A stretch of DNA of 64,000 nt from an uncultured Tateyamaria sp. (GCF_947503705.1 NZ_CANNES010000003.1:186001-250000); one strand, 5' to 3'. Counted from the stretch's first letter, positions 27,437 to 36,538 are shown. A program made the numbers and translations. Notes: generated by a model from the letters alone, not told the origin.

Positions 27437-28309
27437 TCAGAGCAAACGGCCCGCCACCGCGTCAAGTTTGGCCATGAGGGCGGGGTCACGCGCCTCGGGT
27501 GCGGTCAGGATGGCGTATTCAAGCGCCCGGTCGCAGCCATGCGGGCAGGGTGCCCGATCGGCCCCGAGCAGGTCAGGCAGCCGTCGCACCATGTCGCGCC
27601 CCTTGTCGGCATTGCCCATCAGGGTCTGGATGATTTGCGTGACATCGACCTCGCCGTGGTCGGGGTGCCAGCTGTCATAATCGGTGATCATGGCGACGCT
27701 CGCATAGCACAGCTCGGCCTCGCGGGCGAGTTTGGCCTCGGGCATGTTGGTCATTCCGATCACATCCGCGCCCCAGCTTTCGCGGTACATCTTGCTTTCG
27801 GCCAGGGTGGAGAATTGCGGCCCTTCCATGGCCAGATAAGTGCCCCCGTCATGCACCGTGATCCCCGCATCAATTGCGGCCGCCAGGCAGGCCGCTGACA
27901 GCCGGGGGCAGGTGGGGTGCGCGACGCTCACATGGGCCACGCAGCCGGTGCCGAAAAAGGATTTTTCGCGGGCGAACGTCCGGTCAATGAATTGATCCAC
28001 AACGACAAAATCGCCCGGCGCCATTTCCTCGCGAAAGCTTCCGCAGGCGGAGATCGAGATCACATCCGTAACCCCGAGCCGTTTGAGCGCGTCGATATTG
28101 GCCCGGTAGGGCACGGTGGTCGGCGCATGCACATGGCCGCGCCCGTGCCGGGGCAGAAACACCATGTCCACCCCGCTGAGCCGCCCGGTCAGAAGCTGAT
28201 CCGACGGTGCCCCCCACGGCGTGTCGACCGTGACCCAATCGGCCCCTTCCAGCCCGTCAATGTCGTAAATGCCGGAGCCGCCGATCACGGCAATCTTGGT
28301 GTGGGTCAT
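27437..28309 (-). CDS. mtnP: S-methyl-5'-thioadenosine phosphorylase
   Basis: The 290-residue protein begins 'KIAVIGGSGIYDIDGLEGAD', the phosphate-binding opening of MTA phosphorylases. It then has 'LPRHGRGHVHAPTTVPYRAN', 'DVISISACGSFREEMAPGD' and 'MEGPQFSTLAESKMYRE', where the last holds the base/ribose site and 'VIGMTNMPEAKLAREAE' follows. It splits methylthioadenosine into adenine and methylthioribose-1-phosphate. It leads the mtnP-lysE-apt run; the next gene supplies export and the last reuses adenine. Confidence 0.95.
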   Translation of the reverse strand: MTHTKIAVIGGSGIYDIDGLEGADWVTVDTPWGAPSDQLLTGRLSGVDMVFLPRHGRGHVHAPTTVPYRANIDALKRLGVTDVISISACGSFREEMAPGDFVVVDQFIDRTFAREKSFFGTGCVAHVSVAHPTCPRLSAACLAAAIDAGITVHDGGTYLAMEGPQFSTLAESKMYRESWGADVIGMTNMPEAKLAREAELCYASVAMITDYDSWHPDHGEVDVTQIIQTLMGNADKGRDMVRRLPDLLGADRAPCPHGCDRALEYAILTAPEARDPALMAKLDAVAGRLL

Positions 28310-28531
28310 GGCGGGGCCTCGTGTTTGAAAATCTCGGTTCGGACACACGGAAAACCAGCCCGAAAAGCCCTTGCACCATGCGTACACAACCCGTGCACCG
28401 GCTGTACACCCCCACCGCGCGCTTGATCGTGCAGGGATATTACCGGGACAGGATCGGCTGGCGTATTGCTGTGCTCTGCCCGCGGGCAAAAGAGAAAAGA
28501 TTTGCGATATTATGCAACCTGACGTAGCGTT

Positions 28532-30643
28532 GTGCCGTTAAAAAAGACATTTTTGAAACGAGAGTTCATTTTGGCCGTCCCGGTGACATTGATACCTGTG
28601 GCCTTGTCCGCAGTGCGCAGCCTGGTGTTGCTGCGTGGGCGCGTGATCGACATCAAAGACCGCAAACGGCTCGATGATCCGCTGCCTGTGCTGCTGCCTG
28701 CCTTGCCGCCGACGCAGGTCGTCAACCCCACCAAAGACCCCGACCGGATGCGCGCGGCGTTTCGCGCCGACCCCGTCTTTCGCGCGGCGCTGGAGGTGCG
28801 GGGGCTGGAGGACAGCTTTGACGCCTTTGACAAGAATATCGATCCGCTGACCGGTGACGCGCTTGAGACCGAGCGCCATGCCGACATGTTCTGGCGCTTT
28901 ATGGGGCTCTATTATCAGGTCGAACGTCAGGACAGCGTCGCGGGCTTGTCTGATATCGAGGTGGATGCGGGCGGCATTGACCGGTTTCTCGTCCGCTCTG
29001 CCGCAGCGGGGGGCGGGTCGTCGGGGGTGCAGATCCTGCGGGCAACAGCCGAGGTGCTGGTCGAGTTTCTGGGCGACAATGCCAGCATCTTTCTGGCGCG
29101 CTCTTCCAACAAGGTGATCCTGTCTTCTGTGCTGCGCGAGTTTGCCACGCGCACTGATCTGGAGCAGGACACCCCGAAACGCATTCTGAAGATCCTCGTG
29201 GGCTCTGTCGCGGTGGCGGCGGCGGATCATGGGACGGAGGCCACGGACAATCCGGCGGCGGCGATCCTGTTTGGGGCGTTGGGCCGGGCGCGGCAGGAAT
29301 TCGGGGATGATTTCGTCATCCGAATCGCCTCGCATGAAGGGTTCACGACCGTTGTGTCGGATTGGATCGGGAGCCTTGCCGCCGACCCCTATCTGGTGGA
29401 GTTGCTGGCCGACGTCAAAGGGCTGGATGATGGCAGTTACGATCCGGCGGACCCCGGCACGCTGCCTGCGCGTTTGCAGCCGGTGTTTGGCGCGTTGAAA
29501 AACACGCTGGGCGTGATTGGCCGCAATATCGGCACCGCCGAGCCGTTGTCGCAGGAACAGACTTTTCGCGACGTGTTTGGCGCGGTTCTGAGCGGGGTGA
29601 CGCAGAACTCGGGCGCGCTTTTGGGTGAAAAGCTGGATGGCGACCGCTTTATGGCGTCGCTCTTGCAGGCGGTGATCACAACCGTGGGGCAGGCGGGTGC
29701 GGTGCAGAATAATGACCTGATTGCCCCGGTCTTTGCCGATCTGATGGCGCAGATGGCCGAAGTCTTGCCGACCCTTGGCCAGGACGCGGCGCTCAGTCGG
29801 GCCGAGGTGATCTTGCAGGATCTGGCCCTGCGCGTGACCTCGGGCGAGACGCAGGCCGTGCTGGCCGAGTTGGAGGATGCGGGCGGCGCGCGCTTTGCCC
29901 GGGCGCTGATGATCGAGGTGTTTACAATCGCCGGGCAGCGGTCCGATGTCTTGCTTGCGGGCGACAGTGAGCGTGTGCAGGCAGTGGCCCAGGCCCTTTT
30001 TGCGCAGATGCCGGACCTCTTGCGGACGGGCCTTGACCGCGATGGCGCGGTGCGGGTGTTCGAGGCGGTCATTGGCCAGCTTTATGCGGAGGACACACCG
30101 GATGGCGCTTTTGTGCTGGGGCTCTTGCCGCATCTGACGGGTCTGATGCGCGCGGTGGGTGAAGGTCGGCCCACGCTTGAAACCGACGCGGTCGAGGAGA
30201 TCCTGGGTCTGCTTGTGGCCCGTTTGGCCAGTGATCGCCCCGTTTGGCAGCAACTGCATGAAGCGCAGCAATTGCCGGTGCTGATCGCGGCGATTGCCGC
30301 CGTTCTCAAGGGCGACGCGGTGCCCAAGACCCTGTCGGTGATGACGGTTCTGGAAATTGCCGATGAGACCCTGGGCATTTTCGCGCGCCACGGTCTGAAA
30401 CTGTCTGATCTGGCCGCAGCAGCGGATGATCCGGAGGCGTTCCTGACCGAACGGGTCGAAGCCCTTTTGGGCCAGGCGGTCGAGGCGGCAGTGGCCAGGC
30501 TGGGCCGCGATGCCGGTGCGGATGATCTGGTGGACATCGTGCGCCGCATTCTGGCCGAAGCCTTGAAGGCCGATGACCCCATGGCGTTGTCTGCCGCCGA
30601 TCTGGCCGCCGTGATTGAGGCCGCCATAGCTGAATTGAGATGA
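28532..30643 (+). CDS. Membrane-anchored all-helical protein of unknown function
   Basis: The GTG at 28532 opens 703 residues. A single membrane segment (~12-34, 'FILAVPVTLIPVALSAVRSL') follows a basic start. The rest is a long soluble domain, rich in Ala, Leu, Asp and Val with regularly spaced amphipathic helices, resembling an alpha-solenoid in texture. No catalytic motif or known family is recognised. It is the first gene of a four-gene operon; the lipoprotein gene follows after 14 nt. It may be a scaffold in an envelope complex. Confidence 0.8.
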   Translation: MPLKKTFLKREFILAVPVTLIPVALSAVRSLVLLRGRVIDIKDRKRLDDPLPVLLPALPPTQVVNPTKDPDRMRAAFRADPVFRAALEVRGLEDSFDAFDKNIDPLTGDALETERHADMFWRFMGLYYQVERQDSVAGLSDIEVDAGGIDRFLVRSAAAGGGSSGVQILRATAEVLVEFLGDNASIFLARSSNKVILSSVLREFATRTDLEQDTPKRILKILVGSVAVAAADHGTEATDNPAAAILFGALGRARQEFGDDFVIRIASHEGFTTVVSDWIGSLAADPYLVELLADVKGLDDGSYDPADPGTLPARLQPVFGALKNTLGVIGRNIGTAEPLSQEQTFRDVFGAVLSGVTQNSGALLGEKLDGDRFMASLLQAVITTVGQAGAVQNNDLIAPVFADLMAQMAEVLPTLGQDAALSRAEVILQDLALRVTSGETQAVLAELEDAGGARFARALMIEVFTIAGQRSDVLLAGDSERVQAVAQALFAQMPDLLRTGLDRDGAVRVFEAVIGQLYAEDTPDGAFVLGLLPHLTGLMRAVGEGRPTLETDAVEEILGLLVARLASDRPVWQQLHEAQQLPVLIAAIAAVLKGDAVPKTLSVMTVLEIADETLGIFARHGLKLSDLAAAADDPEAFLTERVEALLGQAVEAAVARLGRDAGADDLVDIVRRILAEALKADDPMALSAADLAAVIEAAIAELR

Positions 30644-30657
30644 CGGGAGGACCGAAG

Positions 30658-31488
30658 ATGACACGTATCATGCTGGTGCTGACGCTTGTGACCGGGATTG
30701 TCGGCTGCACGGGGTTGCGCGGGGCCCTGAGTGACGCCGACCACGTGCGGGTGCGCGATGTGCAGGCGGTTTATGACGCGGACTTTCGCGCCGCAGTGGC
30801 CGCCGATGGGGTGGGCGTGGCCCCGGGTCGTTTTGCACGGACCCTGGCCGTCTTGCCCAGTGACACCAGCGGCCTCAGCCAGCCGGTGCGCGGCTTTTAT
30901 ACCTTGCTGGAAGGGCTGATCTATTTGCAGACCGGCCAATTGGGCCAAGCCAAGGCCATCGCCCCTGAGGTGACCGGGGCGGCGTCACGTCTGAACACGG
31001 GCGGCATTGCCGATCGCAATGCCATTATGGCCGAGAACTTTGCCGATCTGGTGGCCGCCCGCGAGGCAGAGGCGAGCCTTGCCAAGCTGAGCAGCAACAG
31101 TGCCGCCGACAATGCGCGGCGCGTGGCGGTGGTGCGCGATATCCAGACCCGGACCCGCGCGGTGACGGGCCGGTTGTGCAAGGCCGATGCGGGCGAGGGC
31201 GATGAGGGCAAGGCATTTGTCGCGGCCTATCAGGCCACGGCACTGGTGCAGGCAGACCGCGCCTTGCAACGCGCTTGTCTGCCTTTGGCGACCGATGCGG
31301 CGCTCTGTGCGGGCTTTCTGGGGGAACGCGCAAGTTTGCAGGACGCCCGTAATTTGATGGCCGCCTTTGGGGGGCCTCTGGCGGATGACAGCAGCCAGAT
31401 TGCCCGCCTGCGCCGCGATATTGAACGTGAATTGATTGCCAACCAGGACGGGGCGCCATTGGGCCCTGCCCAGAGCCCGTGCGGCTGA
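30658..31488 (+). CDS. Lipoprotein of unknown function
   Basis: The 276-residue protein starts at 30658 behind a good GGAGG site. It has a short lipoprotein signal with lipobox IVGC (Cys17). The mature part is mostly helical, with 'YTLLEGLIYLQTGQLGQAKA' suggesting TPR-like pairs, and it contains a few Cys residues in the C-terminal half. No family is recognised. Second gene of the 28532-35514 operon, probably an outer-membrane-tethered partner of the inner-membrane proteins. Confidence 0.8.
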   Translation: MTRIMLVLTLVTGIVGCTGLRGALSDADHVRVRDVQAVYDADFRAAVAADGVGVAPGRFARTLAVLPSDTSGLSQPVRGFYTLLEGLIYLQTGQLGQAKAIAPEVTGAASRLNTGGIADRNAIMAENFADLVAAREAEASLAKLSSNSAADNARRVAVVRDIQTRTRAVTGRLCKADAGEGDEGKAFVAAYQATALVQADRALQRACLPLATDAALCAGFLGERASLQDARNLMAAFGGPLADDSSQIARLRRDIERELIANQDGAPLGPAQSPCG

Positions 31489-31528
31489 CGGACGGCCCGG
31501 ACTGGTGACATAGCGAGAGGGAAAAGCC

Positions 31529-33496
31529 ATGGAAACGCCCGCAGAGCTGAAGCAGCGTTTGTTCAAAGAGGCCCAGGCGATGGTGAGCTACATCGCGGAC
31601 CGGGGCATCGGCAAGGAGTTGCCGGAGCCCACCGTTCTGGCCCTGCTTGATCTGGCCCCGGAAGACCGCGCCGCCGTGCCCATCGCCGACGTCATGGCCT
31701 TGCACCAAGGGTTGGCGCGTGCCGTGGCCCCGGCCTTTCCCGAGACCATCGAGAAACTGCACGAATACCGCATGATGCCTGGGTGGTTTCGACGCCTTGC
31801 GCCGCTGAACTCGATCTTGTGGTTGATCGTGGTTTCGGCTGTTTTGGTGCTTTTGTTCGGCTTTGGCCTGTCGGGGTGGAGCGACTTTAGCCCGGCGGAT
31901 CGGGCGGGGGGCACACCACCGGCTGTTTCCGCGGTACCAGAGGCGGGGAGCGTGGGCCTGCCGCCTGTTGAGGTTGAGCTTGCGACCGAGCCGGAGCGCA
32001 ACCCGTATTTCTTTCCCGTCATCGAATATCTGCATGGCCAATGCCGCTTTAGCGAAGAGGAGTTGATCGCATCCGCCGCAGGTCAGAACCAGGATTTGTT
32101 GCAGAGCCAGCGCGATGCCCTGATCAAGCAGCATTACGAGGATTGTCAGGCCGAGCGTCGTCCCATCCTGTTGCGTATCTTCCTGTTCTTTGGCGCTTTG
32201 GGGATGTTGGGCGCGGCCTATTCCTCGATCTATGACAGCTTTAGCTATATCCGCGAGGGCCGCTATGACATGCGGTTGGCCTCGACCTATTACGTGCGGA
32301 TTTTCCTTGGCGGGTTCTCTGGTATCCTGCTGGCCGAGCCGCTGAGCGATTATCTCGATCAGGGCGTTTTGTCCTCGGCTTTGCTGGCCTTTATCGGCGG
32401 GTTCTCGGCCCAGTTGGTTTATGATTTGTTGACCAAGCTGGTGGATTCCGTGGCCAACATGTTCCGCGAGGATCGCCGCAAGGAGCGCCAGAGCATTCTG
32501 GCGCAGGCCGAATATGGCACATTGGGTGTGATCCAGCAGCATGATGCGGCACAGCGCGAGGAGCTGGCCCGCATTCTGGCCGATGCCCAGCAAGAGCCGG
32601 ATGCGGATCGCCGGGCGACCGTGATGCAGGAGAAAATCCTTGGCATCATGTCGGGCGAGACCCCGAACCCGGTGGCGGTGGGGCCGCAATTCACCGTCAT
32701 TGAACGGTTGCAGCGGGCCCTTGGTCTGGCCGAGGTCAGCGTGCATGCCGCGCCGCTTTGGCCGGATGCGGCCCCCGGCGCTGTTGCGGCGGCCACGGCG
32801 GCGCAGACCGCCCTGCGCGATGCGTTGGAAAAACTGCAGGCCAGCGCAGGTGCGCCGCAGGATCTGGCGACGGCGCGTGCCGCGTTGGACCGTGTGGGGG
32901 GCGGTGATCTTGCCACAGCCGCTTTGACCGCTGCGATGGACGCGTTGCGGGGCGCGCTGAGCGGCCCGGCCTTGCGCGCCACGGCCAAGGGCGCGCTGGC
33001 GGCCAGCATTCACGTGGACGAGCCGTCGCTGCGCCGCTGGCGTCACGTGGCCTACCAGGCGGCCAGCCCAACGATCGCCTTGCTGCGTGATGTGGCCCCG
33101 GACGATCTGGGCAGTGGTCTGGCCTTGCCCGGTGGTGGCGAGATCACGGTGCAAGAGATGCTGACCCAGGATGCCGAAGCCCTTTTTGCCCGACCGGGCG
33201 GATTTGGGGATCGCGCGGGCTTTGATGCGGCCTATGAGGCGTGGATCGATGCCGCTGTTCGTCGCCTGCTGGCGGCGGAGTGGAATGCGACCCTTGCCCC
33301 GGTCACCGGCAGTGCGATGGACGGCGCGGCGTTGGTCAGTGCGTTGTCGCAGGTGTCTTCTGACGTGGCGGCGCGTGGCGGGCTGCAACGGCTGGAGCTG
33401 TTGAGCGGTGCGGTGCCCAAGACCACGGACCCCGAGGCGACGCTGGCCCGCCTGATGGCGCTGGTCGATACGCAACTGGCGGGGGAGGCAAGCTGA
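31529..33496 (+). CDS. Polytopic membrane protein with long helical C-terminal domain, unknown function
   Basis: The 655-residue protein has a soluble N-terminus (1-90), membrane segments at about 95-116, 211-232, 254-271 and 281-303, and a ~350-residue mainly helical C-terminal domain. Between segments 1 and 2 lies a ~90-residue loop with two Cys (172 and 206) that could form a disulfide outside the cytoplasm. Segments 3-4 ('LLAFIGGFSAQLVYDLL') recall a motif seen in various uncharacterised membrane proteins. It begins 40 nt after the lipoprotein gene and overlaps the hydrolase gene (TGATG). Confidence 0.82.
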   Translation: METPAELKQRLFKEAQAMVSYIADRGIGKELPEPTVLALLDLAPEDRAAVPIADVMALHQGLARAVAPAFPETIEKLHEYRMMPGWFRRLAPLNSILWLIVVSAVLVLLFGFGLSGWSDFSPADRAGGTPPAVSAVPEAGSVGLPPVEVELATEPERNPYFFPVIEYLHGQCRFSEEELIASAAGQNQDLLQSQRDALIKQHYEDCQAERRPILLRIFLFFGALGMLGAAYSSIYDSFSYIREGRYDMRLASTYYVRIFLGGFSGILLAEPLSDYLDQGVLSSALLAFIGGFSAQLVYDLLTKLVDSVANMFREDRRKERQSILAQAEYGTLGVIQQHDAAQREELARILADAQQEPDADRRATVMQEKILGIMSGETPNPVAVGPQFTVIERLQRALGLAEVSVHAAPLWPDAAPGAVAAATAAQTALRDALEKLQASAGAPQDLATARAALDRVGGGDLATAALTAAMDALRGALSGPALRATAKGALAASIHVDEPSLRRWRHVAYQAASPTIALLRDVAPDDLGSGLALPGGGEITVQEMLTQDAEALFARPGGFGDRAGFDAAYEAWIDAAVRRLLAAEWNATLAPVTGSAMDGAALVSALSQVSSDVAARGGLQRLELLSGAVPKTTDPEATLARLMALVDTQLAGEAS

Positions 33497-35514
33497 TGTT
33501 GGGCGCGTTTTCCAGACTGTTGAAATACGAACTGCCCATGATGCAGGGCGACGATGTGCAAAACGTGCAAGAGGCGCTGGCCCTGCAAGGGGTGCTGCAT
33601 GCATCGGGGGCGGATGGGCTGTTTGGCCCGGGCACCAAAAGTGCGGTCGAGGCCTTTCAGCGCCAGCATGGGTTGGGCGTGGACGGCATTGTCGGGCGCA
33701 ACACGCATGACACCCTGGCCACCTTGGTGGGCGGCGGGAGTGCCGGTAGTGGTGGCGGGGGCGGCAGGGCCGGGTCCGAGCCGGTGACACCTGTTGCAGG
33801 TCTGGAGGGCCGTGCGGTGCCTGCCGACTGGATGCCTGCCGCGTCGATGAAACGGATCATCCTGCACTGGACCGGTGGTGCCTATGACCCCAGCGGTGTG
33901 GACAAGAAACATTATCATCTATTGATCGACGGCGACGGCCAGCTGCATCGCGGCAATCATCCGATCACCGCCAATGTGCCCCCGCTGAGCAGTGGCGGCT
34001 ATGCGGCCCATACCAAAAGCTGCAACAGCCATTCGATTGGTCTGTCCTTGTGTTCGATGGGCGGTGACGCGCGTGAAAACCCGTTCCGTCCCGGCCCGTT
34101 TCCGATCACGCGCGCGCAGTGGGCCGTGATGGATCAGGTCGTGGCCGAGCTGTGCCTGCGTTACGGCATCGAGGTGTCGCGCGAAACGGTTCTGGGCCAT
34201 GGCGAAGTGCAGGCCAATCTGGGCATCACCCAGAATGGCAAGTGGGACCCGATGGCGGTGGAGTGGGACCCTGGCCGCCCCTACCGGGAAGTCGGAGATG
34301 GTATTCGCGCGCGGGTTGCAGGCATTCTGGACGCGCTCAAGCACCCGACGGCGGTGATCATCGACGCCGATGCCGAGACCGAAGTTGTGCCAACCGAAAC
34401 CGTCACCGTGGATGGGGAGCCGCTGCGCGGTGCCGCCTTTGACGGGCGGATCTGGCTGGACCTGAACCATCTGGTGACCCATTTTGGCTGGGATGCGCCG
34501 GTCATCGACGAGAAAGATGGCGTTGCCATGATCTCTGACCCGGCGCTGCGCTTTGCGATTGTGCGCACGACGGGGGCGGATGGTTTTGATCTGACCTGGG
34601 TCGAGGTGGCCGAGGTCAGCGAACGGCTGGGGTTGATCCTGCGCGAGGATGCGCGGGGTGACCTGCACCTGGAGACGCCAAGTGATGCGCCCGAAAAGGT
34701 GATCGTCAAGCGGGGACAGACCCTGTCACAGATCGCACAGCTTCACCTGGGCGACGCCAACCGCTGGACCGAGTTGCGGATGGAGGATGGCACCCCCTTT
34801 GATGAGGAGAGCGCCAAACGGCTGAAAGTGGGGGCAGTGGTTTTGCTGCCTGCGGGCCAGGACGCAGCCAAGCGGGCGGCTGCCAGCCCCGGCACGCGGC
34901 TCAAGGTCGACGAGATTGCCCAGATTGCCGAGCGGATTGCCAAGCTGGAGGGCGGTGGCGCCACCATGCGCAAGACCCGTGCGGGCGCTGTCGACGCCAT
35001 CCTGCGCGCCTGTGTCGAAAACAAGGTCAACGACCTGTCGCATCAGGCCTATATCCTGGCCACAGCCTATCACGAGACCAATCTGGGCCAGTTCATGAAA
35101 GAGCTTTGGGGGCCGACGGCGATCCAGAAAACCTATGGTCACCGCCTTGGAAATCGCGGACCGGCGGAGGGCAAGCTTTTCATGGGGCGTGGGTTTGTCC
35201 AGATCACAGGTCGCAATAACTATCAGAAATACAGTGACATTTTCCGACAGGATTTTGTCGGCAACCCCGATCTGGTGGCTGATCCCAAGATCGCGGCGCA
35301 GATATTGGTGCGCGGCATGGCCGAGTTCGGATTTACTGGCAAGGGTCTGTTGTCTGACATGGGGCTGGATGGCGATTTTGACTGGTTCAACGCCCGCAGC
35401 CTGATCAATGGCGACAAGAACAAGGGCGGCGATCAACGCTATCCCGGTCAGACCAAGGGCCATGGGATTGCCGACAAGGGACGTGCCTATCGCCAGATCA
35501 TTGCGATGATCTGA
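33496..35514 (+). CDS. Modular peptidoglycan hydrolase: PG-binding, amidase, LysM-like and GH19-like domains
   Basis: The 672 residues show a PG_binding_1 domain (~14-77, 'DGLFGPGTKSAVEAFQRQHG'), a Gly-rich linker (79-93), and an Amidase_2 domain (~119-260) with likely zinc ligands His124 ('ILHWTG') and His235 ('GHGE') and 'GKWDP'. A stalk-like region (~300-350) and a LysM-like module (~402-453) follow. A GH19/chitinase-like domain (~490-672) carries Glu527 in 'AYHETN' and 'GRGFVQITGRNNY'. No signal peptide is visible, as in phage endolysins. It ends the operon and overlaps the membrane-protein gene. Confidence 0.88.
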   Translation: MLGAFSRLLKYELPMMQGDDVQNVQEALALQGVLHASGADGLFGPGTKSAVEAFQRQHGLGVDGIVGRNTHDTLATLVGGGSAGSGGGGGRAGSEPVTPVAGLEGRAVPADWMPAASMKRIILHWTGGAYDPSGVDKKHYHLLIDGDGQLHRGNHPITANVPPLSSGGYAAHTKSCNSHSIGLSLCSMGGDARENPFRPGPFPITRAQWAVMDQVVAELCLRYGIEVSRETVLGHGEVQANLGITQNGKWDPMAVEWDPGRPYREVGDGIRARVAGILDALKHPTAVIIDADAETEVVPTETVTVDGEPLRGAAFDGRIWLDLNHLVTHFGWDAPVIDEKDGVAMISDPALRFAIVRTTGADGFDLTWVEVAEVSERLGLILREDARGDLHLETPSDAPEKVIVKRGQTLSQIAQLHLGDANRWTELRMEDGTPFDEESAKRLKVGAVVLLPAGQDAAKRAAASPGTRLKVDEIAQIAERIAKLEGGGATMRKTRAGAVDAILRACVENKVNDLSHQAYILATAYHETNLGQFMKELWGPTAIQKTYGHRLGNRGPAEGKLFMGRGFVQITGRNNYQKYSDIFRQDFVGNPDLVADPKIAAQILVRGMAEFGFTGKGLLSDMGLDGDFDWFNARSLINGDKNKGGDQRYPGQTKGHGIADKGRAYRQIIAMI

Positions 35515-35525
35515 GGCGCTTTGTC

Positions 35526-36359
35526 TTATGCGCTGCCCGGCTCCGCCGACCGTTGGGCGGCTTGTAGCGCCCTGATCATGCGCGCGTTTTCCAGTGCGAT
35601 GACGCTTTGCGCGGCAAAAAGCTGGGCCAATCGGGTCGTGTCGTCGGAAAAAGGGCGCACCGTCTGACGGTAGATCGTAAAGGCCCCCACCAGCCGGTCA
35701 CCTGCCAGCATCGGGATCGCCACAAAGGACCGCGCCCCGCCCAGATCGGCCGTGGCAAAGCGCAAGGGGTCGTCGCTTTGGTAGATCGCCTCGGATTTGA
35801 CGTCGATGATGTTGACGATACTTTGCTGCGCGACCATCCGGCCCAGGCCGGTTTGCGCACTGACGGCAAAGACGCCCTGATCCTCAAGCCAGGATTTGAA
35901 CGCGCCCGGGATGCCCGCGCTGTGGTTCGCGACAAAGCGCTGGGCGTCGCGATATTCGAACAGGATGCCAAATTCGGCGTCACATAATTCAAGCGCATAG
36001 TTCAGGATCAGTGGCATCACCGCGTCCAGATCGCCCTGTGCCGTGCCGATGATCCGCAGCACCTCGCCCAGAGCCTTTTCGCGGCTAGTTGCCTCTTCGA
36101 GGCTCAGTGCCAGTTCAGAGACCACCATGGCCATTTCGTCCTGGCTGCGCGGTGGTGCGGCGGCGGCGGCCCCGTTGAGCCGGGTGGCCAGGTCGAGTTT
36201 CGAGGACACGTCAAGCTTGCGGTAGATCGTGGCCAGATGGGTGCGTACCGTGCTGGGCGCGATGCCAAGGGTGCCTGCGATGGTCTGGTAGGTTTGCCCA
36301 CCGGCGTAGAATTGGGCGATCTGCAATTCTCTTTGGCTGAGGCCTGTTTGATCCGCCAC
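35526..36359 (-). CDS. Regulator with N-terminal LuxR-type HTH and C-terminal GAF domain
   Basis: From a GTG start at 36359 behind AAGGA the product has 277 residues. Residues ~4-60 form a LuxR/NarL helix-turn-helix ('LSQRELQIAQFYAGGQTYQT', 'APSTVRTHLATIYRKLDV'). Residues ~115-270 form a GAF domain ('GVFAVSAQTGLGRMVAQQSI', 'FVAIPMLAGDRLVGAFTIYR'). The DNA-binding part comes first, the reverse of the usual order. It converges on the envelope operon with an 11-bp gap and diverges from the NTF2-like gene; either could be its target. Confidence 0.85.
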   Translation of the reverse strand: MADQTGLSQRELQIAQFYAGGQTYQTIAGTLGIAPSTVRTHLATIYRKLDVSSKLDLATRLNGAAAAAPPRSQDEMAMVVSELALSLEEATSREKALGEVLRIIGTAQGDLDAVMPLILNYALELCDAEFGILFEYRDAQRFVANHSAGIPGAFKSWLEDQGVFAVSAQTGLGRMVAQQSIVNIIDVKSEAIYQSDDPLRFATADLGGARSFVAIPMLAGDRLVGAFTIYRQTVRPFSDDTTRLAQLFAAQSVIALENARMIRALQAAQRSAEPGSA

Positions 36360-36538
36360 GCTGTTTCCTTCATCGCCTGCGACCTGATGCCAAGCGTGGC
36401 CAGAAGCGGGGCGAAACGCAATCCTGCAAATGCTGTAGATCGCGTACTGCACCTGCGCGTCTGAATTTAAAGCATTTGCGGGATAGGCCGTGGTCGCGTT
36501 CTGGTGCAGACTGCGCAGGTATTGAAAAGGGACACACC

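Noticed and set aside
28538-30664. 708-codon open frame on the minus strand opposite the 703-residue gene
   Set aside because: It mirrors the plus-strand gene almost exactly, is rich in His/Arg/Gln as antisense frames in GC-rich DNA are, has no domain and no ribosome site; the plus frame has operon context.
31025-33790. 921-codon minus-strand open frame across the membrane-protein gene
   Set aside because: It spans the junctions of three plus-strand genes, is Arg/Pro/His-rich and shows no family motif; a GC-rich antisense artefact.
33496-35514. Prophage remnant
   Set aside because: The hydrolase looks like an endolysin, but there are no capsid, tail, portal, terminase, integrase or attachment sites around it.
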